A stretch of 64,000 nucleotides of DNA from Streptomyces sp. ALI-76-A. GTDB taxonomy: Bacteria > Actinomycetota > Actinomycetes > Streptomycetales > Streptomycetaceae. The notes beneath the pieces are model-generated. The model made no database searches, was not told where the DNA came from, and saw only the letters and a program-made list of their open reading frames with translations. The DNA lies in NCBI RefSeq assembly GCF_030287445.1, contig NZ_JASVWB010000002.1, positions 2,790,001 to 2,854,000 on the forward strand, written 5' to 3'. Position 1 is the first letter of the stretch. The number at the start of each line of letters is the position of its first letter. Made by a program: the position numbers and the translations under genes. Of this stretch, positions 8,138-17,452 are shown piece by piece.

Positions 8138-9192
8138 CCGCGCTCCCAGAAGGCAGGGCCGACGGGCTCGTCGAAGTCGCCGAGCGCCTGGAGATAGCCC
8201 TCGTCGTTCACGCCGATGCGGAGCTGCGGCAGGGCGTGACCGGCGGGGCCGAAGATCACCCGGGCACCGTCGGAGAGGTCGAAGGTGGACTGGTGGCAGG
8301 GGCAGAGCACGTGGTGCGTCTGCTGCTCGTACAGGGAGATAGGGCAACCGACGTGGGTGCAGATCTTCGAGTACGCGACGATGCCCTCGTGCGACCACTC
8401 GAGCTCGCGCTTGTCCTTGATGTCGTCCGGCTCGATCCGGATGATCATCAGGGCTGCCTTGGCGATCTCGTTCTGGAACTCGTGGTCGTGCTCCTCCAGG
8501 CCCTCGGGCTTGGCGAAGGTGAGGGAGCCGACCACGACGTCCGAGGGACGCAGCGGCTGGTTGGTGTTCATGTTGACGAGCAGCTTGCCCTTGGACCACA
8601 GGGTGTGCCGGAGCTTGGTCCCGGGCAGCGGGCCGAGGTCGCGCAGCAGGACGACACCGGACAGCGGCACCAGGGTGAGCGCGCCGAGCATCGTGTTGCG
8701 GATCAGCTTGCGGCGGCCGAGCGCGGACTCCTTGGCACCCTGCTTGAAGTCCGCGAACACCTTCTCGCGGACCTCGGGCGACGCCTCGATCGGGTGACGC
8801 TCGTCAGCCATCTCCTCGTCGGACATCAGGGTGCGGGCCCAGTGGACCGCACCCGCGCCGATGGCGAACAGCGCGATGCCGAGGGTCACGCCGAGCGCGA
8901 CGTTCAGCGCGCTGACATGGCCCAGCATGAAGATGTAGACCGACTTGTCGACCGGGATCGTCACGAACGCGGCGATGAAGGCGACGGTGGCCAGCATCGA
9001 CAGCGTGAACATCCCGGCGACCGCGCGCTCGGACCGCCTGGCGGCCCGCTCGTCGATGTCCTGGATCCGGTGCTCGTGAGGCGGCAGACCGGGGTCGGCG
9101 AACGGGTTCTTCTCGTCGGCGACGCCGACCGCGCCGTGCGCGTGGTCCTGCTCTGCGGGCAGGTTCTCTTCTGGAATGTCTTGGGTGCTCAT
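8134..9192 (-). CDS. qcrA: Menaquinol-cytochrome c reductase, Rieske iron-sulfur subunit
   Basis: 352 residues, ATG 9192 overlapping the qcrC stop (ATGA). The N-terminal half carries a soluble segment rich in Glu/His and three predicted membrane helices, as in actinobacterial QcrA, rather than the single helix of proteobacterial Rieske proteins. The 2Fe-2S site is intact: CTHVGC (278-283) and CPCHQS (297-302). It takes electrons from menaquinol to the QcrC hemes in the bc1-aa3 supercomplex. The C-terminus ends four bases into qcrB. Confidence 0.97.
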   Translation of the reverse strand: MSTQDIPEENLPAEQDHAHGAVGVADEKNPFADPGLPPHEHRIQDIDERAARRSERAVAGMFTLSMLATVAFIAAFVTIPVDKSVYIFMLGHVSALNVALGVTLGIALFAIGAGAVHWARTLMSDEEMADERHPIEASPEVREKVFADFKQGAKESALGRRKLIRNTMLGALTLVPLSGVVLLRDLGPLPGTKLRHTLWSKGKLLVNMNTNQPLRPSDVVVGSLTFAKPEGLEEHDHEFQNEIAKAALMIIRIEPDDIKDKRELEWSHEGIVAYSKICTHVGCPISLYEQQTHHVLCPCHQSTFDLSDGARVIFGPAGHALPQLRIGVNDEGYLQALGDFDEPVGPAFWERG

Positions 9193-9998
9193 GACCTCTT
9201 GGCCTTTGCGGTCCGGGCGGCGACCCACACGGCGACGGCGATCAGTCCACCGAGACCGAAGATCCAGCCGAACAGACCCTCGCTGACCGGACCGAGTCCG
9301 CCCAGTTCCAGGCCGCCGGGGCTCTTGCTCTCGTCGCCGTTGACCTCGTTCAGGTACGCGATGATGTCCTTCTTGTTCTGCTCCGACAGTGTGGTGTCGG
9401 GGAAGGACGGCATGTTCTGCGGGCCGGTCTGCATGGCCTCGTAGATGTGCTTCGCACTGACGCCCTCGAGATCCGGTGCGTACTTGCCGTGCGTCAGCGC
9501 GCCGCCCTTGCCGGTGAAATTGTGGCACTGCGCGCAGTTGGTGCGGAACAGGTCACCGCCCTTGGCGAGGTCGGCACCCTCGGTGTCGAGCTGCTCGTCG
9601 GTCGGGACGTTCGGACCGGCACCCAGCGAGGAGATGTACGCGGCCAGCTGGTCGATCTCGGCCTGCGAGTAGATGTTCTTCTTCTTCGGTACCTGCGCGC
9701 CCGGCTGCTGGGCCGGCATACGGCCGGTGCCCACCTGGAAGTCGACGGAGGCCGCGCCCACGCCCACGAGGCTCGGACCGTCGGTGGTGCCCTGACCGCC
9801 GGTGCCGTGGCAGCTGGCGCAGCCTACGGCGTAGAGCTTCTTGCCCTCGTCGATGGCCAGGGACTGGGCGGTTTCATCGGCCCGCGCCTCTTTCGTCGGC
9901 GCGAAGGCGGTGAACAGCACCCCAGTGGCCGCCAGCGCGATGAGTAGGACGACGAACGCTGCCAGCGGGTGGCGTCGTCGTGCGGAGAGCTTTTTCAC
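9189..9998 (-). CDS. qcrC: Diheme cytochrome c subunit of the bc1 complex
   Basis: 269 residues. A basic N-terminus and a signal/anchor helix (about 11-32) are followed by two heme-c domains, CASCH (60-64) and CAQCH (155-159), and a C-terminal membrane helix (about 238-262). Actinobacteria have no soluble cytochrome c; the diheme QcrC hands electrons directly to the CuA site of CtaC in the bc1-aa3 supercomplex. The stop overlaps qcrA. It lies 63 bases after ctaE and is probably in the same transcript. Confidence 0.97.
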   Translation of the reverse strand: MKKLSARRRHPLAAFVVLLIALAATGVLFTAFAPTKEARADETAQSLAIDEGKKLYAVGCASCHGTGGQGTTDGPSLVGVGAASVDFQVGTGRMPAQQPGAQVPKKKNIYSQAEIDQLAAYISSLGAGPNVPTDEQLDTEGADLAKGGDLFRTNCAQCHNFTGKGGALTHGKYAPDLEGVSAKHIYEAMQTGPQNMPSFPDTTLSEQNKKDIIAYLNEVNGDESKSPGGLELGGLGPVSEGLFGWIFGLGGLIAVAVWVAARTAKAKRS

Positions 9999-10061
9999 GG
10001 ATTACCCCGGTGTCAGGATCTTCAGCGTCGATGCTTCTGGGACGTGCGGGAACAGGCCCGG

Positions 10062-10682
10062 CTACTTGATCATGTAGATCGTGGCGAAGAGGCCGATCCA
10101 GACCACATCGACGAAGTGCCAGTAGTAGGACACGACGATCGCGGCGGTCGCCTGCTCGTGGGTGAACCTCCGGGCCGCGTAGGTGCGGCCGAGGACCAGC
10201 AGGAAGGCGATGAGACCGCCCGTCACGTGCAGACCGTGGAAGCCGGTCGTCAGGTAGAAGACCGAGCCGTACGGGTCGGACGAGAGCGAGAGGCCCTCGT
10301 GCTTGACCAGTTCGGTGTACTCGTACACCTGACCGCCGATGAAGATCGCCCCCATGATGAAGGTGACGATGAACCACATCCGGAGCTTCTTCACGTCCCC
10401 GCGCTCGGCGGCGAAGACGCCGAGCTGGCAGGTCAGGGAGGAGAGCACCAGGATCGTGGTGTTGGCCGCGGAGAACGGGAAGTTCAGCGCGGACGCCATT
10501 TCCTTCCAGTGATCGGGACCCGTCACCGATCGCAGGGTGAAGTACATCGCGAAGAGGGCCGCGAAGAACATCAGCTCGGAACTCAGCCAGATGATGGTTC
10601 CGACGCTGGTGAGGTTCGGCCGGTTGACCGACGGGTGCGCGTGCCCGGTATCTACTGTCGTTGCTGTCGCCACGACCGACAT
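10062..10682 (-). CDS. ctaE: Cytochrome c oxidase subunit III
   Basis: 206 residues with five predicted membrane helices, the short actinobacterial form. Family features are [16 protein letters not shown] (about 36-51), [19 protein letters not shown] and the final [14 protein letters not shown]. It stabilises the aa3 oxidase core. First gene of ctaE-qcrC-qcrA-qcrB. The ATG (10682-10680) lies inside a 21-bp palindrome and has no recognisable Shine-Dalgarno, which is unusual in this otherwise canonical operon. Confidence 0.96.
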   Translation of the reverse strand: MSVVATATTVDTGHAHPSVNRPNLTSVGTIIWLSSELMFFAALFAMYFTLRSVTGPDHWKEMASALNFPFSAANTTILVLSSLTCQLGVFAAERGDVKKLRMWFIVTFIMGAIFIGGQVYEYTELVKHEGLSLSSDPYGSVFYLTTGFHGLHVTGGLIAFLLVLGRTYAARRFTHEQATAAIVVSYYWHFVDVVWIGLFATIYMIK

Positions 10683-10693
10683 TATGTCGGTCG
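10673..10693. promoter_or_regulatory. 21-bp palindrome covering the ctaE start codon
   Basis: CGACCGACAT, one T, then ATGTCGGTCG: perfect 10-base arms around a single central base. The right arm on the ctaE strand contains the start codon and the next two codons. It could be a dimeric repressor site or an RNA hairpin that hides the start codon. It also lies in the divergent region shared with the gene at 10873. Confidence 0.55.
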
Positions 10694-10872
10694 CTTATCT
10701 CGCCCGTACTCCCGGGGGTGCCGTTCGGAGTGTTCGTACCGTGTGTACTGCCCGGATGGCCCACGGAACCGGTGTTCCCGCAGCTGTCGACGGGCTGCGG
10801 GAGGGAGTAGCATCCGCGGCATCGGGCTTGGCCCGTCCGCAGTCCGTACGACGCCGATGTCACGGAGGAAGC

Positions 10873-11274
10873 ATGCAGCCGACCGCCACGGTGCTGGTCT
10901 ACAGCGACGACTCCAACACCCGCGAGCAGGTGCGGTTGGCCACCGGGCGCCGGCCCGCTCCCGACGTCCCCGCGGTCGAGTTCCTGGAGTGCGCGACTCC
11001 GGCGGCCGTGCTCAAGGAGCTGGACAAGGGCGGGATCGACGTCTGCGTCCTGGACGGCGAGGCCGTGCCGATGGGCGGCATGGGGATGTGCCGACAGATC
11101 AAGGACGAGGTCTTCGACTGCCCGCCGGTGCTGCTGCTGATCGGGCGCCCGCAGGACGCGTGGCTGGCCACCTGGAGCCGGGCGGAGGCGGCGGTGACGC
11201 TTCCGGTGGATCCGGTGGAGTTCGCGGCGGCCCTGGCCTCGCTGCTGCGGACGCGGAAGGCTCTGAGCGCCTAG
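10873..11274 (+). CDS. Small receiver-like (response-regulator-fold) protein
   Basis: 133 residues from ATG 10873 with GGAGGA seven bases or so upstream. The sequence follows the receiver alternation: TVLVYSDDSNTREQVR (first strand and acidic pair), GGIDVCVLDGEAVPMGGMGMCRQIK (third strand with an Asp at the phospho-acceptor place, LDGEA), VLLLIGR (fourth strand) and VTLPVDPVEFAAAL (fifth). The conserved Lys of true receivers is replaced by Pro in TLPVD, so it is a pseudo-receiver or receiver-like protein. It has no output domain. It is divergent from ctaE; a link to respiration is only suggested by position. Confidence 0.75.
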   Translation: MQPTATVLVYSDDSNTREQVRLATGRRPAPDVPAVEFLECATPAAVLKELDKGGIDVCVLDGEAVPMGGMGMCRQIKDEVFDCPPVLLLIGRPQDAWLATWSRAEAAVTLPVDPVEFAAALASLLRTRKALSA

Positions 11275-11339
11275 CGCGCGGCCCCGGCCCGGCGGCCGGA
11301 GGGTCCGGGGCGGCCTGTCGGGCGGTCGCCGAGCGCGTC

Positions 11340-12602
11340 CTAGACACTCTCCGGCCGCAGCCTGGGCCGCTCGGACGGGCTCGGCCCCTTCGGGTCGCCG
11401 GCGACCAGCGCGCTGCCGCCCCGCCACTCGGGCCAGTCGAGGTTCCAGTCGCCGAAGCCGTTGCCGAAGGTCTCCATCGTGTGTCCGTCCGAGTTGACGA
11501 CCTTGACCACATCGCCCTCGCGGACGTTGTCGAAGAACCACTCGGCGTTGCCGGTGCTCATGCCGGTGCAGCCGTGGCTGACGTTGGCGGAGCCCTGGGA
11601 GCCGACGGACCAGGGGGCGGCGTGCACGTATTCGCCGCTCCAGGTCACCCGGGTGGCGTAGTAGACCGGCAGGTCGTACGACTCCGCGGAGCCCTCGGCG
11701 ATGCCGATGCTGGTGCCGCGCATCCGTACGAAGTACTCCTTGCCGAGCACCACCTTGACGCCGTTGCGGGTCTCGAAGCCGGGCTTGCCGGTGGTGACCG
11801 GGATCTCCTTGATGACCTCGTCGTTCTTGTAGACGGTCATCGAGTGCGAGGAGGCGTCGGTGACCGCGATGACGCGGTCGCCCGTGGTCAGCTTGAGCGG
11901 CTTGGCCCGGCCGCCCCACAGCCGGTCGCTGACCTTGATGCCCTCCAGGTTGCTGCGGGCCCGGACGGTGGCGTGGGCGGGCCAGTACTCCTTGGGGCGG
12001 TAGTGGAGTTCCTTGTCGTCCACCCAGTGCCAGGCGCCCTCCACGGCGGGCGTGGAGTCCACCTTCAGGGCCCGCTCCACCACGGCCCGCTGCGCCTTGT
12101 CCTTGACCGGCCTGCTCAGTCGGGCGGTGATGGGCTGGCCGACGCCGTACTCGCCCGCCTTCGGCCCGAACGTGACGTCCAGGCGCTTCTTGGTGACGGG
12201 TCTGCCGGTGTCGAAGGTGAGGACCTTGCGGCCGGGTGCGCCGTCCTCGTCCTCCGTGCTCACCCGGACCGTGTAGCGGGCGTCGGCGGCCAGCGGGCTG
12301 GTGCTGTGCCAGCGAGTGCCGTCGGCGGAGAGTTCGCCCGCCAGATGGCGCCCCGTGGCGTCCCGGGCCGTCACGTCCGTGATACGCCCGTCGTCGTCCT
12401 CGGCGGTGACTTCCAGGGGCTTGTCGGGATCGGCCTTCCCGCCGTCGCCCACGGGGCCCCTGAAGGCGATCTGGTCCGCCGCGTCGTACGGCTCGGCGGA
12501 CAGCGGATGCTCGTCGCCGCCGCAGGCGGTGACGCCCCCTGCGAGGGCGATCACCAGCAGCGTGCAGCCGACGACGGTACGGGTGCGGGGTGCGTGGCTC
12601 AT
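11340..12602 (-). CDS. Lipoprotein L,D-transpeptidase (YkuD domain)
   Basis: 420 residues. The N-terminus is a lipoprotein signal (GGVTACGG, lipidated Cys about residue 27). Two immunoglobulin-like domains follow (about 45-230) and then the YkuD catalytic domain with SHGCTGMS (342-349, catalytic Cys345). This is the architecture of mycobacterial LdtMt2-type enzymes, which make 3-3 crosslinks between meso-DAP residues; in Streptomyces LL-DAP would be used. The protein acts on the outer face of the membrane. It is convergent with the receiver-like gene. The ribosome-binding site before ATG 12602 is weak. Confidence 0.93.
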   Translation of the reverse strand: MSHAPRTRTVVGCTLLVIALAGGVTACGGDEHPLSAEPYDAADQIAFRGPVGDGGKADPDKPLEVTAEDDDGRITDVTARDATGRHLAGELSADGTRWHSTSPLAADARYTVRVSTEDEDGAPGRKVLTFDTGRPVTKKRLDVTFGPKAGEYGVGQPITARLSRPVKDKAQRAVVERALKVDSTPAVEGAWHWVDDKELHYRPKEYWPAHATVRARSNLEGIKVSDRLWGGRAKPLKLTTGDRVIAVTDASSHSMTVYKNDEVIKEIPVTTGKPGFETRNGVKVVLGKEYFVRMRGTSIGIAEGSAESYDLPVYYATRVTWSGEYVHAAPWSVGSQGSANVSHGCTGMSTGNAEWFFDNVREGDVVKVVNSDGHTMETFGNGFGDWNLDWPEWRGGSALVAGDPKGPSPSERPRLRPESV

Positions 12603-12679
12603 GGCTTCACGCTAGGAAGCCTGGCCGGGCGCGGCGCGGTGGGTGACTCGGACGAGGGAACGGTTGTACTGCAAAAGCA

Positions 12680-12715
12680 GGAACCCGGACGCTCCTTTCG
12701 GAGTGTCCGGGTTCC
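12680..12715 (-). terminator. Terminator of the ctaC-ctaD-ctaF operon
   Basis: GGAACCCGGAC and its exact complement frame a hairpin with a TTTC loop (overall about 16 base pairs with one mismatch pair), 17 bases after the ctaF stop. Confidence 0.75.
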
Positions 12716-12732
12716 GGTGGGCCTGGCTCGTG

Positions 12733-13131
12733 CTACTGGGTGCGGTTCTCACCGCGGTAGTACTCGAAGACCCAGCCCCACAGGCCGATCAGGATCAGCG
12801 GCGCCGAGAAGTACAGCAGCCACCAGCCGATCGCCACGCCGAGGAAGGCCAGCGCGCCACCGATCGCGAGGGAGAGCGGCTGCCAGCTGTGCGGGCTGAA
12901 GAACCCGACCTCGCCGGCGTCGTCCGCGACGTCGGCCTCCTTGTTGTCCTGCGCGCCGGCGTCCACCCGCTTGGCCGTGAAGCCCAGGTAGAAGCCGATC
13001 ATGATGGACAGGCCGAAGGCCAGGAAGAGGGCCGTGGTACCGGCCGGCTCCTTGGACCAGTAGCCGTAGACGACCGCCATGACGAGGATGAAGACGCTCA
13101 GCCAGATGAACATCCTGCCCTGGATCTTCAC
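12733..13131 (-). CDS. ctaF: Cytochrome c oxidase subunit IV (actinobacterial)
   Basis: 132 residues with four predicted helices: [36 protein letters not shown], a soluble Asp/Ala-rich loop, then two more ending in [13 protein letters not shown]. This C-terminal motif is characteristic of actinobacterial CtaF, an accessory subunit of the aa3 oxidase. The start (ATG 13131) overlaps the ctaD stop by four bases. Confidence 0.95.
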   Translation of the reverse strand: MKIQGRMFIWLSVFILVMAVVYGYWSKEPAGTTALFLAFGLSIMIGFYLGFTAKRVDAGAQDNKEADVADDAGEVGFFSPHSWQPLSLAIGGALAFLGVAIGWWLLYFSAPLILIGLWGWVFEYYRGENRTQ

Positions 13132-14867
13132 TTGCCGGCCTCCTTGCCGCCGTTGCCGGCCAGAGCCTTGTCACCGTGCACGTTCTCGAGCTGGTCGAGA
13201 GCGGCGATCTCCGGGTGGTGCAGGTCGAACGCCGGGGATTCGCTGCGGATGCGCGGCAGGGTGAGGAAGTTATGCCGGGGCGGCGGGCACGAGGTCGCCC
13301 ACTCCAGCGAACGTCCGTAACCCCACGGGTCGTCGACGCCGACCGGCTTGCCGTACTTGGCCGTCTTCCACACGTTATAGAGGAACGGCAGGATCGACAG
13401 GCCGAGCAGGAACGAACTGATCGTCGAGACCGTGTTCAGGGCGGTGAAGCCATCGGCCGCGAGGTAGTCCGCGTAGCGGCGCGGCATGCCCTCGGCACCC
13501 AGCCAGTGCTGGACCAGGAAGGTGCCGTGGAAGCCGATGAACAGCGTCCAGAAGGTGATCTTGCCGAGGCGTTCGTCGAGCATCTTGCCGGTGAACTTCG
13601 GCCACCAGAAGTGGAAGCCGGAGAACATCGCGAACACGACGGTGCCGAAGACGACGTAGTGGAAGTGGGCCACCACGAAGTAGGAGTCGGAGACGTGGAA
13701 GTCCATCGGCGGCGAGGCCAGGATCACGCCCGTCAGACCACCGAAGGTGAAGGTGATCAGGAAGCCGGTGGCCCAGAGCATCGGGGTCTCGAAGCTGAGG
13801 GACCCCTTCCACATCGTGCCGATCCAGTTGAAGAACTTCACGCCCGTCGGCACGGCGATCAGGAACGTCATGAACGAGAAGAACGGCAGCAGCACACCGC
13901 CGGTGACGTACATGTGGTGCGCCCACACCGTCACGGACAGACCCGCGATGGAGATGGTCGCCGCGATCAGGCCCATGTAGCCGAACATCGGCTTGCGGGA
14001 GAAGACCGGGATGACCTCGGAGATGATCCCGAAGAACGGCAGGGCGATGATGTACACCTCTGGATGGCCGAAGAACCAGAAGAGGTGCTGCCAGAGCAGG
14101 GCTCCGCCGTTGGCCGGATCGAAGATGTGCGCGCCGAACTTCCGATCCGCCTCCAGCGCGAACAGCGCCGCCGCCAGCACCGGGAAGGCCAGCAGGACCA
14201 GAACGGCGGTCAGCAGCACGTTCCAGGTGAAGATCGGCATGCGGAACATCGTCATGCCGGGGGCGCGCATGCAGATGATCGTGGTGATGAAGTTGACCGC
14301 GCCGAGGATGGTGCCGAAGCCGGAGAAGGCCAGGCCCATGATCCACATGTCGGCGCCGACACCCGGCGAGCGGATCGCGTCGGACAGCGGCGTGTAGGCG
14401 AACCAGCCGAAGTCGGCCGCGCCCTGCGGGGTGAGGAAGCCGCCCACCGCGATCGTCGAGCCGAACAGGTACAGCCAGTAGGCGAACATGTTCAGCCGGG
14501 GGAAGGCCACGTCCGGCGCGCCGATCTGGAGCGGCATGATCCAGTTCGTGAAGCCGGCGAACAGCGGCGTCGCGAACATCAGCAGCATGATCGTGCCGTG
14601 CATCGTGAACGCCTGGTTGAACTGCTCGTTCGACATGATCTGCAGGCCCGGACGGGCCAGCTCGGCACGCATGAACAGCGCCATCACGCCGCCGATCACG
14701 AAGAACGCGAACGACGTGACCAGGTACAGCGTCCCGATCGTCTTGTGATCCGTGGTCGTCAGCCACTTGATCACGACGCTGCCGCGGTTCTGGCGCCGGA
14801 CCGGCAGCTCGTCCTCGTAGTAGGACCCTGCCGCCGCGGCACCCTGGGGTTCGTTGAGGATGCTCAC
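13128..14867 (-). CDS. ctaD: Cytochrome c oxidase subunit I
   Basis: 579 residues from GTG 14867, which overlaps the ctaC stop (GTGA). It carries heme a, heme a3 and CuB and reduces oxygen to water while pumping protons. Ligands are visible: MHGTIM (H90), HPEVY (H268 with the cross-linked Tyr272), WAHHMY (H317/H318) and HFHYV (H401/H403). Twelve membrane helices fit the hydrophobic pattern. The C-terminal extension ending [14 protein letters not shown] is hydrophilic. Second gene of ctaC-ctaD-ctaF. Confidence 0.98.
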   Translation of the reverse strand: MSILNEPQGAAAAGSYYEDELPVRRQNRGSVVIKWLTTTDHKTIGTLYLVTSFAFFVIGGVMALFMRAELARPGLQIMSNEQFNQAFTMHGTIMLLMFATPLFAGFTNWIMPLQIGAPDVAFPRLNMFAYWLYLFGSTIAVGGFLTPQGAADFGWFAYTPLSDAIRSPGVGADMWIMGLAFSGFGTILGAVNFITTIICMRAPGMTMFRMPIFTWNVLLTAVLVLLAFPVLAAALFALEADRKFGAHIFDPANGGALLWQHLFWFFGHPEVYIIALPFFGIISEVIPVFSRKPMFGYMGLIAATISIAGLSVTVWAHHMYVTGGVLLPFFSFMTFLIAVPTGVKFFNWIGTMWKGSLSFETPMLWATGFLITFTFGGLTGVILASPPMDFHVSDSYFVVAHFHYVVFGTVVFAMFSGFHFWWPKFTGKMLDERLGKITFWTLFIGFHGTFLVQHWLGAEGMPRRYADYLAADGFTALNTVSTISSFLLGLSILPFLYNVWKTAKYGKPVGVDDPWGYGRSLEWATSCPPPRHNFLTLPRIRSESPAFDLHHPEIAALDQLENVHGDKALAGNGGKEAGK

Positions 14868-15823
14868 AGGATGTTCGACTCCCGGTTCTTCTCGGGGCTC
14901 GTCTGCTCGATGCCGGCGGGAACGTAGCCGGTCTGCCCCTTCTTGGCGAGGTCCTTCAGGTGCTGCTCGTAACGCTCGGGGGAGACGACCTTCACGTTGA
15001 ACAGCATCCGGGAGTGGTCGACGCCGCACAGTTCGGCGCACTTGCCCATGAAGGTGCCCTCCTTGTTGGGAGTCACCTCGAAGGCGTTGGTGTGGCCCGG
15101 GATGACGTCCTGCTTCATCAGGAACGGCACCACCCAGAAGGAGTGGATGACGTCACGCGAGGTGAGGACGAAGCGGACCGTCTTGCCCTTGGGGAGCCAG
15201 AGGGTCGGGCCGGGGTTGCCGGTCTGCGGGTTCCGGGTGCCGGGCGTGCCGACGTCGTAGACGCCGCCGGCGCTCGCCGGGAAGTCGTCCTTGTACCGGT
15301 TCGGAATCGCGTCCAGGTTCTTGTCGGTCTTGGCGTCCCCGGAGGAACCGTCGACGGACTCGATGTAGTTGAACGCCCAGCTCCACTGATAGCCCACGAC
15401 GTTGATCGTGACGTCGGGCTCCTCCTTGAGGGTGAGGAGCTTCGACTCGTCACGAGCCGTGAAGTAGAAGAGGACTGAGACGATGATGAGCGGGACCACC
15501 GTGTACAGCGCCTCGATGGGCATGTTGTACCGGGTCTGCGGAGGGACTTCGACCTTGGTCCGGCTGCGCCGGTGGAAGATCGCGCTCCACAGGATGAGGC
15601 CCCACACCAGCACGCCGACGGCGAGCGCGGCAGCCCATGAGCCCTGCCACAGGGAGAGGATCCGCGGAGCCTCTTCCGTGGTCGGGGTGGGCATGCCAAG
15701 GCGGGGGAAGTCCTCGTATGTGCAACCGGTTGCGGTCGCCAGGACCAGGCCCGCGGTCAGTGCCTGCAGCAGCTTCCGCCGCATCGGGCGCCGCGGCGAG
15801 CGGTCGGAGCCGTTGGGACTCAC
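14864..15823 (-). CDS. ctaC: Cytochrome c oxidase subunit II (CuA), lipoprotein-like
   Basis: 319 residues from GTG 15823, preceded by GGGAAGG; the longer in-frame start at 15928 is unsupported. A signal ending LATATGC (Cys34) suggests lipidation, although the lipobox is not ideal. Two membrane helices (about 55-80 and 100-125) precede the CuA domain with the binuclear copper motif [12 protein letters not shown] (C262, C266, H270, M273). An insertion of about 40 residues ([20 protein letters not shown]) is typical of actinobacterial CtaC. It receives electrons from QcrC. Confidence 0.97.
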   Translation of the reverse strand: MSPNGSDRSPRRPMRRKLLQALTAGLVLATATGCTYEDFPRLGMPTPTTEEAPRILSLWQGSWAAALAVGVLVWGLILWSAIFHRRSRTKVEVPPQTRYNMPIEALYTVVPLIIVSVLFYFTARDESKLLTLKEEPDVTINVVGYQWSWAFNYIESVDGSSGDAKTDKNLDAIPNRYKDDFPASAGGVYDVGTPGTRNPQTGNPGPTLWLPKGKTVRFVLTSRDVIHSFWVVPFLMKQDVIPGHTNAFEVTPNKEGTFMGKCAELCGVDHSRMLFNVKVVSPERYEQHLKDLAKKGQTGYVPAGIEQTSPEKNRESNIL

Positions 15824-15888
15824 GTAGCGCCTTCCCGAGAGTCTCGCCCGCGCGGTTGAGCTGCGGCCTTCTCGCTGGTCGGTCGCCG

Positions 15889-15934
15889 CCCTGCGTCGGG
15901 CAGGGGTTTGGATGTTTATGCGGACCAAACCCTA
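15889..15934 (-). promoter_or_regulatory. ctaC promoter -10 and leader hairpin
   Basis: TAGGGT (15934-15929) on the minus strand fits a -10 element, giving a leader of about 100 bases. The leader contains the hairpin CCCTGC, CCGAC, GCAGGG (15905-15889). The -35 is poor. Confidence 0.35.
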
Positions 15935-16008
15935 GCCGACGCGCTCCGAGGGTTCGCGAGGAGGGGTGCCTAGTCACTCCGTGGGTTAGCCGAGATGGCG
16001 GCTGCGGG

Positions 16009-16047
16009 TCGTTTGTGGCTGATCGCGCGGTTCCCCGCGCCCCTTGA
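16009..16047 (+). repeat. Dispersed Streptomyces intergenic repeat (one copy)
   Basis: TGATCGCGCGGTTCCCCGCG CCCCTTGA is a copy of the GC-rich repeat also found at 37771-37800 and several times at 45237-45500. Such sequences are scattered through intergenic DNA of Streptomyces. Confidence 0.6.
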
Positions 16048-16075
16048 CAGCTTGGGCACGCCTTAACGTTGCCGT

Positions 16076-17452
16076 GTGGCCTACTTCGACGCCGCTTCCG
16101 CGGTTCCCCTTCATCCCGTCGCCCGGCAGGCGCTGCTGGCCTCTCTCGACGAGGGATGGGCCGATTCCGTACGTCTGTACAAGGAGGGGCGCAGGGCCCG
16201 CATGTTGCTGGACGCGGCGCGGGAAGCGGCGGCCGAGGCCGTGGGGTGCCGTCCGGCCGAGCTGGCCTTCACGTCCTCCGGAACGCACGCCGTGCACGCG
16301 GGAGTCGCCGGCGCTCTGGCCGGACGCCGTCGCACCGGGCGCCACCTGATCGCCTCATCCGTCGAACACTCTTCCGTCCTTCATGCCGCCGACGCGCACC
16401 GGGCGGGCGGCGGGACGGTCACCCACGTGGCCGTCGACCGGGCGGGAGCGGTGGACGCGTCGGCGTACGTGGCCGAACTCCGGCCGGACACCGCGCTGGC
16501 CTGTCTGCAGTCGGCCAACCACGAGGTGGGGACCGCCCAGCCGGTGGCCGAGGTGGCCGCCGGGTGCCGGGCGGCCGGGGTGCCGTTGCTGGTGGACGCG
16601 GCGCAGTCGCTGGGGTGGGGCCGGGTCGAGGGGGACTGGTCCCTGCTGGCCGCGAGTGCCCACAAGTGGGGCGGCCCGTCGGGGGTCGGCCTGCTGGTCG
16701 TACGCAAAGGCGTGCGGTTCGCCCCGCAAGGACCCCTGGACGAGCGGGAGTCGGGGCGGGCGGCCGGGTTCGAGAACATTCCGGCGATCGTGGCGGCGGC
16801 GGCCTCGCTGCGGGCGGTACGGGCCGAGGCGGCACGCGAGGCGGTACGGCTGCGGGAGCTGACGGAGCGGATCCGGGCGCGGGTCCCGGAGCTGGTCGCG
16901 GATGTGGAGGTGGTCGGGGACCCGGAGCGGCGACTGCCCGGGGTCGTCACCTTCTCCTGTCTCTATGTCGACGGGGAGACACTGCTGCACGAACTGGACC
17001 GGGCCGGTTTCTCCGTCTCGTCCGGCTCGTCCTGCACCAGCAGCACGCTGACGCCCAGCCATGTGCTGAGGGCGATGGGGGTGCTGAGTGAGGGGAACGT
17101 GCGGGTGTCGTTGCCGCCGGGGACTGCCGCGGCGGACGTCGAGCGGTTCCTCGAGGTGCTGCCGGGGGCGGTGGCCGGGGTGCGGGAGAAGCTGGGGGCA
17201 CCGGTCGCGCAGGCGGTCGTACGGGACGACGCGCTGGTCGTGGACGCCGTCGGCAGGCGGTGCCCGATCCCGGTGATCGAGCTGGCGAAGGTCATCGGCG
17301 ACGTGCCGGTGGGCGGCACGGTCCGGGTGCTCGCCGACGACGAGGCGGCGCGGCTGGACATCCCGGCGTGGTGCGAGATGCGGGGGCAGGAGTACGTGGG
17401 CGAGGAGCCGGCGGACCACGGAACCGCGTACGTGGTCCGCCGGGTGGTGTAG
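16076..17452 (+). CDS. Cysteine desulfurase fused to a TusA-family sulfur carrier
   Basis: 458 residues from GTG 16076. TAACGT lies six bases upstream and there is no Shine-Dalgarno, so the mRNA is probably leaderless. Residues 1-370 are a NifS-type desulfurase: SSVEHSSVL (PLP-stacking His98), VDAAQS (D174), the Schiff-base lysine in SAHKWGG (K197) and the active-site cysteine in SGSSCTSS (C320). Residues 385-458 are a TusA/SirA domain with the sulfur-accepting cysteine in RRCPIPV (C396). The fusion would let the persulfide made on Cys320 pass straight to Cys396. Targets could be tRNA thiolation, molybdopterin or Fe-S assembly; context (nearby Fe-S carrier and nadA) is suggestive only. Confidence 0.93.
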   Translation: MAYFDAASAVPLHPVARQALLASLDEGWADSVRLYKEGRRARMLLDAAREAAAEAVGCRPAELAFTSSGTHAVHAGVAGALAGRRRTGRHLIASSVEHSSVLHAADAHRAGGGTVTHVAVDRAGAVDASAYVAELRPDTALACLQSANHEVGTAQPVAEVAAGCRAAGVPLLVDAAQSLGWGRVEGDWSLLAASAHKWGGPSGVGLLVVRKGVRFAPQGPLDERESGRAAGFENIPAIVAAAASLRAVRAEAAREAVRLRELTERIRARVPELVADVEVVGDPERRLPGVVTFSCLYVDGETLLHELDRAGFSVSSGSSCTSSTLTPSHVLRAMGVLSEGNVRVSLPPGTAAADVERFLEVLPGAVAGVREKLGAPVAQAVVRDDALVVDAVGRRCPIPVIELAKVIGDVPVGGTVRVLADDEAARLDIPAWCEMRGQEYVGEEPADHGTAYVVRRVV

